25,822 nt of DNA from CAZSHX01 sp964606895 (GTDB lineage: Bacteria > Bacteroidota > Ignavibacteria > Kapaibacteriales > UBA2268). The notes beneath the pieces are model-generated. The model saw only the letters and a program-made list of their open reading frames with translations, did no database searches and was not told where the DNA came from. The position numbers and the translations under genes were made by a program. Each line of letters starts with the position of its first letter. Within the stretch, counting starts at the first letter, position 1. The DNA lies in contig CAZSHX010000071.1 in NCBI GenBank assembly GCA_964606895.1, positions 1 through 25,822 of the forward strand. The letters run 5' to 3'. Shown piece after piece: positions 8,553-15,500 of the stretch.

Positions 8553-8841
8553 TTAAGCCGATTCCATATTCTTTCAAAACATCTTCGAAAGTATTAGCTT
8601 TTTCTAAAGGTTCACTTTCTCTGCTTTTTACAATTCTATAAATCTCTTCATGTTCTTCAATCTCATATTTTGCTTTAAGCAATTCATATTCCTCAACTGA
8701 AATTAGAACCGCCTCCATCTTATTATTCCGCATAACAGCAACTTTCTCAAGCTCTCTATTCTTGAGGCAATCCAGTATGTTCCCGAAATTTCGGGAAACC
8801 GAAGTTGAGGATTGTATCTCTTCTTTTGTATAAGAAATCAT
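8542..8841 (-). CDS. Phd/YefM-family antitoxin
   Basis: A 99-aa protein. The N-terminal part fits the Phd/YefM DNA-binding fold: SVSRNFGNILD (14-24), LEKVAVMRNNKMEAVLISVEEYELL at about 31-55. The acidic C-terminal tail (EIEEHEEIYRI and onward) would wrap the toxin. The protein should neutralise the downstream RelE-like toxin and repress the shared promoter. ATG start with GGAAATAAA upstream. Three 12-bp direct repeats lie 33-68 bases upstream and are the obvious candidate operator. The toxin start sits inside the last codons of this gene. Confidence 0.85.
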   Translation of the reverse strand: MISYTKEEIQSSTSVSRNFGNILDCLKNRELEKVAVMRNNKMEAVLISVEEYELLKAKYEIEEHEEIYRIVKSRESEPLEKANTFEDVLKEYGIGLNEL

Positions 8842-8873
8842 TTTATTTCCAAAATATTTAACATTTTTTTTCT

Positions 8874-8909
8874 CGCATAATAAAACGCATAATAATACGC
8901 TATATTTTA
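8874..8909 (-). repeat. three 12-bp direct repeats, candidate TA operator
   Basis: Three adjacent 12-mers: CGCATAATAAAA (8874-8885), CGCATAATAATA (8886-8897) and CGCTATATTTTA (8898-8909). The first two differ at one position; the third keeps CGC and the AT-rich remainder. They occupy the promoter region of the antitoxin, and on the minus strand contain TATTAT, a -10-like sequence. Autorepression by the antitoxin or the TA complex is inferred. Confidence 0.5.
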
Positions 8910-8954
8910 TGTGTTATTAACAGTACCGAATAAGAATATCTTTGATTAAACAAA

Positions 8955-9437
8955 TTATTCTTTGTTTTTTATCGGTATCCAAATTTCTTCTTCTGAATCA
9001 TGCTCTTCATGTTTGTATTTTTCGCCCATTAATGCAAAATGAGGTCTGTCGTCGAGCAAATAAACCGAATTGGGTAGCCAAGTTTCGAAAATATATTGGT
9101 AAGTCTTCATGCCTGCACTTGCAGGTCCTTTGTGGACGAAAACGGCATAAATTCCTTCGGGTATGGTAATGGGATGCATACCAACAGGTACATTTTCGAA
9201 ATCAGTTACTTCAATGCCTGCCCACTCTTCAAATTCTGCTTTTGGATTGAAACTCCTGAAAAATGACGGATTATAAACTTCAATTGAATACAGGTCTGAA
9301 CCGATGTTATTCTTTATTTCTTTAAGCCGAGGCATGAAACTTCGCCATAGATGGACGGTTTTGTTGTCGGCGAAAGACATGATAATTTTCATCCCGATTA
9401 TTTTTTTTTCTGATATAACATCTATTCTTGGTTCCAT
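8955..9437 (-). CDS. GyrI-like / AraC effector-binding-domain protein
   Basis: A stand-alone SbmC/GyrI-like (AraC E-binding) domain of about 160 aa. Support comes from the opening MEPRIDVISEKKIIGMK, the core GMHPITIPEGIYAVFVHKGP, and the ending EEIWIPI, in the order usual for the family. I start it at 9437 because that gives the family's normal N-terminus; an in-frame ATG at 9467 would add ten residues and overlap the upstream stop. Stand-alone members bind small hydrophobic molecules or, in E. coli GyrI/SbmC, inhibit gyrase. Which applies here is unknown. It is the last gene of an apparent four-gene unit, 13 bases after a pentapeptide-repeat gene whose family also includes gyrase-interacting proteins. 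A weak hairpin without U-run (8932-8962) covers the stop. Confidence 0.85.
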   Translation of the reverse strand: MEPRIDVISEKKIIGMKIIMSFADNKTVHLWRSFMPRLKEIKNNIGSDLYSIEVYNPSFFRSFNPKAEFEEWAGIEVTDFENVPVGMHPITIPEGIYAVFVHKGPASAGMKTYQYIFETWLPNSVYLLDDRPHFALMGEKYKHEEHDSEEEIWIPIKNKE

Positions 9438-9450
9438 TTTTTCTTTCAGT

Positions 9451-10029
9451 TTATTTTTTAAAATCAATCACAATATCATATTTATCAAGAAGTCCTACCA
9501 CTCCGAACAAAGAGAATTTTGCTTTCTTAATCTTGTTTTTTTCGGGATTAATTGAATAGTTGACAGAAGAGCGAAAGTCGGCTTTTTCGAGATTGCTTCC
9601 TTCAAAAGTTGCTCTTTCAAAATCACAGTTAGTGAACACCGAACCGCTGAAATCGCTGTCGGAAAAATCAACGTCATGGAGTTTTGAATTCTCAAATAAT
9701 GTCTTTTTAAGTTTAGATTGAAAAAAAGAGGAATCGCTGAGATTGCAGTTGTCAAAACTGAACGACAGACCAAATTCATTGCAATGGTCAAAGTGAAGCC
9801 CCAGCATTTTGCAGTTTTTGAACGTAATATCGCGGAAACTTGTGCCGTTCAGCTTTGCCATGCTCAGGTTGCAGGTATCGAAAGTACAATCAAGGAAATG
9901 GAAATCCTCAAGGTCGCAATGCGAAAAATCGCAGGATTTAAATGTGCATAATTCATATTCACCCAACTCAGGAGGATTCAGGGTGAAATTAATATTTTCA
10001 AATTTTTTATCTAATGTATATTCAAGCAT
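9451..10029 (-). CDS. pentapeptide-repeat protein (Qnr/McbG-like family)
   Basis: A 192-aa protein in which residues ~26-156 follow the A(D/N)LxX five-residue periodicity, e.g. CDFSHCDLEDFHF (33-45), CNLSMAKL (53-60), VDFSDSDFSGSVF (120-132), ANSLE-type ATFEGSNLEKADF (140-152). This predicts a right-handed quadrilateral beta-helix that mimics B-form DNA. The C-terminus (NPEKNKIKKAKFS, then GLLDKYDIVI) is the capping segment common in chromosomal Qnr-like relatives. Qnr, MfpA and McbG members bind or protect gyrase, but many pentapeptide proteins have no known role. Start at ATG with GGAGAG upstream; 54 bases follow the 235-aa gene. Being paired with a GyrI-like gene makes a gyrase-related role more plausible, though unproven. 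Confidence 0.88.
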   Translation of the reverse strand: MLEYTLDKKFENINFTLNPPELGEYELCTFKSCDFSHCDLEDFHFLDCTFDTCNLSMAKLNGTSFRDITFKNCKMLGLHFDHCNEFGLSFSFDNCNLSDSSFFQSKLKKTLFENSKLHDVDFSDSDFSGSVFTNCDFERATFEGSNLEKADFRSSVNYSINPEKNKIKKAKFSLFGVVGLLDKYDIVIDFKK

Positions 10030-10083
10030 AACAGAAATCTCTCCTCATACAATTTTCAAATAACCAACTAATCATATCTCTTC

Positions 10084-10791
10084 TCAACTGCTCAGTGTAA
10101 ATCTATGTACTTTAATATCAACCAAAATCGGCTGTTTCATTGCTTTCCCGCTTTTTGACTTTGGTGTAATCAGTCTTGACGAGGGGAACAACAGACCATT
10201 TTCCTCGGAATGTTCAATTACAACATTACCGGCAGTAGCAAGACTGCTCACAACCTCTGCCGTGTAGTTTTGCTGAATAAGCTTGCCCGAATTCATATCA
10301 ATATGAAATTCCTGAATTTTACTATGAGCGGGAATTGATTCGGGAATATTCGCCTCCAGAATTCCCGCCTGCTTTTCAGTCCATGAAATATCTTTATTCA
10401 TCAATAAATTAGGAAAAGTAAAATAATTCCAGAATGCATAATTAGCAAAATAAGCCATATCCAAATCGTCCCAGAAGAAGAGCCTTCTGCCATAAGGAAA
10501 GAAATCCCTTGCATTTTTTCGCTCTGCAACAATTTTTCCATTAATGTCCTCCAGCCAAACATCTTTCCCATCGAGAACACCTGTTATGTTCTTGTCTTTA
10601 CCGATTGGGGTTAGTTTGGAAAAAGGTCTGCCGATTTCCATCCATATTTTGGCGTGTTCAAAAAATGGTCTCCGCTTTAAAGTGAAAAGCAAACCCCTAA
10701 CGCTAACCTCTGCAGTCAGATATTTGGAATTTTGCCAAATCTCAGAGCCTCCATAAGCGTCAAGTGCCTTTTGTGCAGTTAAACTTAACAT
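10084..10791 (-). CDS. conserved protein of unknown function (235 aa)
   Basis: I recognise the pattern of a widespread uncharacterised family but know no function. It opens with a KALDAYGG element (8-15), then GVLDGKDVWLED (71-82), the conserved aromatic block WDDLDMAYFANYAFWNYF (about 102-119), and HIDMNSGKLIQQNYTAEVV in the C-terminal half. The alternating beta pattern resembles LolA/LppX-type lipid-carrier-like half-barrels, but there is no signal peptide or lipobox, so a cytoplasmic location is likely. It follows the 127-aa membrane gene by 4 bases, indicating co-transcription and possibly joint function, and precedes the pentapeptide gene by 54 bases. Confidence 0.7.
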   Translation of the reverse strand: MLSLTAQKALDAYGGSEIWQNSKYLTAEVSVRGLLFTLKRRPFFEHAKIWMEIGRPFSKLTPIGKDKNITGVLDGKDVWLEDINGKIVAERKNARDFFPYGRRLFFWDDLDMAYFANYAFWNYFTFPNLLMNKDISWTEKQAGILEANIPESIPAHSKIQEFHIDMNSGKLIQQNYTAEVVSSLATAGNVVIEHSEENGLLFPSSRLITPKSKSGKAMKQPILVDIKVHRFTLSS

Positions 10792-10795
10792 ATTA

Positions 10796-11179
10796 TTACG
10801 ATAATTTTTTAATAATAAATGATGCTACAAATGCTTCAATAAGACTCAATGGAACAGCTATATATAACAAGCCATAAGGCAAGACACCCATATTGGCAAT
10901 AACAACCCACATCATCACAAATGCTGTGAACCAGGAAAGCAATGTCGTTTGTATCAGAGTGAATTTCTTTGAAATTATGAAAATGGCAATTGCAAACAAT
11001 AACGACCAAAATCCCCAAATCGCACCGTTAACTGGTTCGGCAGGGAAAACAATTCCAAGTTTTTGGTAATGTCCTGTCCAATAAGACTTTACAAAAACTT
11101 CATTTCTAAGGAATTCAGATATACTAATCCAAATAGCAGATAATAAAATCGGCAGAATAGTTTTCTTCAAAAAATTCAT
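10796..11179 (-). CDS. small four-helix membrane protein, unknown function
   Basis: A 127-aa integral membrane protein with hydrophobic helices at about 5-22, 52-70, 76-97 and 101-124. The loop between helix 1 and 2 is long and has WTGHYQKLG and FPAEPVNGAIWGFWS, the latter resembling the N-terminal part of small DUF1761/DUF2177-like membrane families, although I cannot assign one. No catalytic or metal motif stands out. The ATG start has AAGGGAAATG upstream. It is the first gene after a 90-base gap that contains a promoter match, so it probably heads the unit that continues with the 235-aa, pentapeptide and GyrI-like genes. Confidence 0.7.
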   Translation of the reverse strand: MNFLKKTILPILLSAIWISISEFLRNEVFVKSYWTGHYQKLGIVFPAEPVNGAIWGFWSLLFAIAIFIISKKFTLIQTTLLSWFTAFVMMWVVIANMGVLPYGLLYIAVPLSLIEAFVASFIIKKLS

Positions 11180-11213
11180 AGCATTTCCCTTGATATTACT
11201 AATTAAATCTTTA

Positions 11214-11246
11214 CAAATTTATAAATTTTATTATTAGTTTTTACAA
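11214..11246 (-). promoter_or_regulatory. Bacteroidota-type promoter for the four-gene unit
   Basis: Minus strand TTG (11246-11244), 22 bases, then TAAATTTG (11221-11214), an exact TAnnTTTG. The inferred leader to the ATG at 11179 is about 30 nt. It sits in the 90-base gap after the MFS gene, suggesting that the 127-aa to GyrI-like genes are transcribed separately from the kinase-MFS pair. The region is AT-rich, so a chance match is possible. Confidence 0.45.
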
Positions 11247-11269
11247 AAAAAATTCAATTCAAAACTCAG

Positions 11270-12535
11270 TTAAGCAGTATCCAGCTTTTTTCCTTTTGTT
11301 TCGGGGAAAACCCAAATCCATGCACCCGTGAGCAACGCAAAAAATGCGGCTATACTTATACCACCGCCCAAACCATACTTAACTGCAATTATTGAAATTA
11401 TCACGGGGGTAAAGAATTGAACTCCGCGGGCAAGATTAAATGCCGAACCCATTGCCGTACTCCTGATATTTGTGGGGAATAATTCAGAAAAGAGTGGTCC
11501 GAATCCGCCGAACATTCCCGTTCCAAAACCTACCAAAAACATAAATATCAAAATGATAAAGGGGTAAAGAGCAATAACTTCCCACATTAGGGTTATCATA
11601 ACCAAACCCAGAGCCATAACAAAAGAGTAAATTGAGTAGGCAGGTCTTCTGCCCGTTTTATCCGAAATGAAGCCAAATGTTGAATATCCTATGAAACCAC
11701 CCAATTGAGTTACAAGCATCCATATTGTTGATTTAGTTAATGTCAGCTGTCTTTGCTGGAAAAGATAGCCGGGAAGCCATGAGTAAGTGAACCAATAAGC
11801 TGACATATCAAAAACGGCTAAAATGAGAGATTTAATAAATAATGCACGATACTTTTTTGAAAACAGAATTTTAATTTTGCTTTCTTCTTTTGATGCTTTT
11901 ATCCCGGAGTCAGAAGACAAAGAAAGTCTTTTTGTTTCTTCCCACACATCAGACTCAGGCAGATGCTTTCTAATGAAAATAACAATTATTGCCGGAAATA
12001 AAGAAACAAAGAAACAGAATCTCCATCCGATGATTGGCTCAAGAAACCCACCGACAATTGCCGCCAAGGCAATACCCAAAGGAGCACCGGTTTGCATGAA
12101 AGCTCCGAATCTTCCTCTTTTTGCGGCTGGAAATGTTTCGCCGACGTAAGTTTGTCCGGTAGCCCATTCACCACCGACACCCAAACCCGTGATAATCCTA
12201 AAAATGAGCAGGAACACAATGTTGAACGAAAAACCGCATAAAAAAGTTCCCAAGCTATAAATGATTATTGTAAGCTGAAGAACAGTTTTGCGTCCGATTT
12301 TATCGCAAAGATAGCCGAACACCACACCACCTATAGCAGTTGCCGCCAATGAAGCACCAAGTATAAACGAAAGTTCAAAATCTGTAAAATGAAGCTCCTT
12401 TCCAATGGGAATAAGAAGAAAGCTGAAAAGCATCAGGTCGTAAAAATCGAACACCCATCCAGCCCAGCTCATTAACAATATTTGATAGTGCTGTTTGCCG
12501 GGTTTGTCGTACTCATTAAGAAGTTTTGTTTTCAT
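11270..12535 (-). CDS. MFS transporter, metabolite:H+ symporter / NanT-like group
   Basis: A 421-aa major facilitator superfamily protein with 12 predicted helices. Signatures are the N-terminal WVFDFYDLMLFSF (27-39, with D30 and D33, typical of the sialate/carboxylate/aromatic-acid symporter groups), motif A GYLCDKIGRK (74-83), RIITGLGVGGEW (113-124), PESDVWEE after helix 6, and a second GFISDKTGRRP in the C-half. Length is normal. It most likely imports an organic acid or sugar acid with protons; the substrate cannot be named. Starts at ATG with AAGGAAAAT, only 17 bases after the stop of the large hybrid kinase, so transporter and sensor are probably co-transcribed and may be linked functionally. 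Confidence 0.88.
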   Translation of the reverse strand: MKTKLLNEYDKPGKQHYQILLMSWAGWVFDFYDLMLFSFLLIPIGKELHFTDFELSFILGASLAATAIGGVVFGYLCDKIGRKTVLQLTIIIYSLGTFLCGFSFNIVFLLIFRIITGLGVGGEWATGQTYVGETFPAAKRGRFGAFMQTGAPLGIALAAIVGGFLEPIIGWRFCFFVSLFPAIIVIFIRKHLPESDVWEETKRLSLSSDSGIKASKEESKIKILFSKKYRALFIKSLILAVFDMSAYWFTYSWLPGYLFQQRQLTLTKSTIWMLVTQLGGFIGYSTFGFISDKTGRRPAYSIYSFVMALGLVMITLMWEVIALYPFIILIFMFLVGFGTGMFGGFGPLFSELFPTNIRSTAMGSAFNLARGVQFFTPVIISIIAVKYGLGGGISIAAFFALLTGAWIWVFPETKGKKLDTA

Positions 12536-12552
12536 GAATTTTCCTTTTGTTT

Positions 12553-15500
12553 TTACCTGTATTTTTCAATTAATCTCAATAAATCGGCTTTCAAAATTGG
12601 TTTCGAAACATAGTCGTCGCATCCGCTGGCAAGGATATTTTCCCTTTCTTCGCTGAAAGCATAAGCGGTTTGAGCTATAATCGGCAATTCGGGTTTAATC
12701 TGCTTTATTATTTTTGTAGCTTCAATTCCGTCCATCACAGGCATTCTGATATCCATCAGAATCAAATCAATATCAAGTGTATGTTTAACAATTTCAACGG
12801 CTTTAGCACCATTTTCAACAAATAATAATTCATAATTCTCATTGCCTAATATTATGGAGTAGTAAAGATTGCTATCCGAATCATCTTCTACAATTAATAT
12901 TTTTATTCTCCCTTTTTTTTCTGAAAATTCGGTTTCTTGTTTTGGGCTCTCGGCTTTTTCCGCCTTTGACTGATATGGTAATTTAAAGAAAAATGTTGTA
13001 CCTTTATCAACTTCAGATTCAAACCAAATCCTGCCTCCCAACAATTCAACAAGACCTTTGCAAATTGACAATCCTAAACCAGCTCCTTCGTAACCCCTTG
13101 ATATAGATAAATTAACTTGAGCAAATCTTGTAAATATCCTGTGTTTCAAATCCTCAGGAATTCCTACTCCTGTGTCTTTAACATAAAATACAATATCATT
13201 ATTTTTTATATTATAACCAAATTCAATTTTACCCTCCGAGGTGAATTTCAAAGCATTATTTATTAGATTGGTAAGAATTTGATTTAGTTTTGATTCGTCA
13301 GAAAAAATCATTGATTGATCATTTTCGAAATAGCAATGATAATTAAATTTTAGTCCCTTAGAATTTGCTGATTCAGAAAAGAAATTGAATAAATCAGACA
13401 AAAGTGTATTTACAAAATAATTTGTATTATGAAGCACCGTCAGACCTGTTTCAATCTTGGATATATCAAGGACATTTCCTACTGTTTCCATTAGCCTGTT
13501 CCCACTTTTTTGAATAATGCCGGTAAATTCCTTTATATCTTCTTTTGTTAAGTCATCAGCCTGAAGTAATTTTGAGAAACCTAAAATACCATTAAGAGGA
13601 GTGCGGATTTCATGGGAAATATTTTGTAGAAAAGCGGTTTTGAGTTTTTCGCTTTCTTCAGCTTTTTCTTTTGAAGCAACCAATTCTATTAGAAGCTTTT
13701 TCTTTTCAGTAATATCTTCTTTAATTGCAATAAAGTGTGTAATTTCATGTTCTTTATTGAAAATAGGAGCAATTGAGGCAGATTCCCAATAGTATTCATT
13801 ATTTTTCTTTCTATTATAGAATTCTCCTTTCCAGATATTTCCTGATATAATTGTATCCCAAAGAATTTTGTATTCAGCATTAGAAGTATTACCCGATTTT
13901 AAAATTTTTGGATTTCTACCTAATATTTCTGATTTCATATAACCAGTTAATTCGCAGAACCTTGGATTAACATATTCAATAATTCCAGAATTGTTAGTAA
14001 TGATTACAGAAACAGGGCTATTCTCAATGCCTTTTGAAAGTTTGGAAATTTCTTCTTCTATTCTTTTTCGAGTAGTTATATCACGAATAGTAACCAACGT
14101 ATAGGATTCATTATGAAGCTCATAAGTTGAAACTTTGACTTCCATATCGAACTCAGTTCCATCAGTTTTTCTACCGCGGGTTTCGTAAAAAGTTAGTGGG
14201 GTATTGTCTTTAGACGATCTATCCTTTACATTTTGTATAATTTGTTGACGATGGCTTGGAGCAATGTTCTCGAGAATTGAAACATCTACAAGTTGGTCCT
14301 GAGTTTGATAACCGAATAAATTCATATAAGCCGGATTAGCAAAAACGTGAAAACCATTTTTTGAAACGCCAATTGCATCTCTTGAGCTTTCAAACATTAC
14401 ACGGAATTTTGTTTCGCTTTCACGTAAATCTTCTTCAGAACGCTTGCGCTCAGTGATATCGCGTGCAACAAATTGAATTGCTTCCTCACCTCGATAGATG
14501 ATTGGCATTCCCCTTACTTCGATATCAATCTCTGTTCCATCAAGACGAAACATTTTCTGCTCAAATAAGGGTGACCGTTCGCCCATTGCCAGGCCTAATT
14601 GCATTCGCTCTTGGGAAATTTCTCTGTTAATAGGGTGTACAAACTCCAGAACAGACCTACCGATTATCTGTTCGGATTTTGAAGCTCCAACCATTTTTAG
14701 TCCTTCATCGTTTATGAAAACAATCTTTCCTTGCTGATGGATTACAATCATGTCTATCGAGAGGTCAACAATCTGGCGATAGAGTTGCCAACTCTCATTC
14801 AGTGACTCTTCCGCCAGTTTTCTTTCTGTAATATCCTGCACAATTCCCAAAGAGTAAAGGGGTTTTTCATCAATATTATAAAAGGTGTCACATTGTTCAT
14901 GAACGTACTTTAAGCGTCCTTCAGCAAAAAGCAGACGATGCTCTATAGAATATGCAGTATGGGTTTCTAAGGAGTTTGTATAAGCAAAATTAACCTGCTC
15001 TCGGTCGTCAGGATGTATAGTATCCAAAAAAGCTTCATACGAAGCCTCGAACTTTGAAGGGTCAATTTCAAATATCCTGTAAATTTCATCAGACCATGTC
15101 AGAACATTATTAACAATATCCAATTCCCAGCTACCTATATGTGCAATATGTTGAGCTTCATTTAGTCGAGCTTCATTAATACGTAAAGATTCTTCTGCTA
15201 TGTCTTTCTGATTCCTGATACGTATAGAATTAATACCAAAGGCTAAATCACTTGCCATCTCTTTCAATATTTCAACTTCATTTTTATCAAATGCATCTGC
15301 CTCTATTGAGTAAATTCCAATGGCACCTAAAGCCTGGAATTCGCAGATTAAAGGTAAGGCAATAATTGAGTTATAGCCTTGTTTGATAGCTGTATCTCGC
15401 CATGGCTCAAAACTCGGATCAGAGATTATATTCCGAATGATACATGGTAGACCTGTACGAATAGCAGTTCCTCCAGGACCCCTGCCACGCTCATTATCGC

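Noticed and set aside
8932..8962. terminator after the GyrI-like gene
   Set aside because: AAGAATA/TATTCTT with an inner TTTG/CAAA can fold, but it is A/T-only in large part, overlaps the stop codon and lacks a U-run on the minus strand.
8842..11269. integron cassette array (small genes with attC sites)
   Set aside because: Gene content is cassette-like, but the gaps are 4-113 bases without the paired core sites expected of attC, and several genes are nearly contiguous.
11823..12149. 108-codon plus-strand frame opposite the MFS gene
   Set aside because: It is antisense to conserved MFS motifs and has no recognisable domain or ribosome site.
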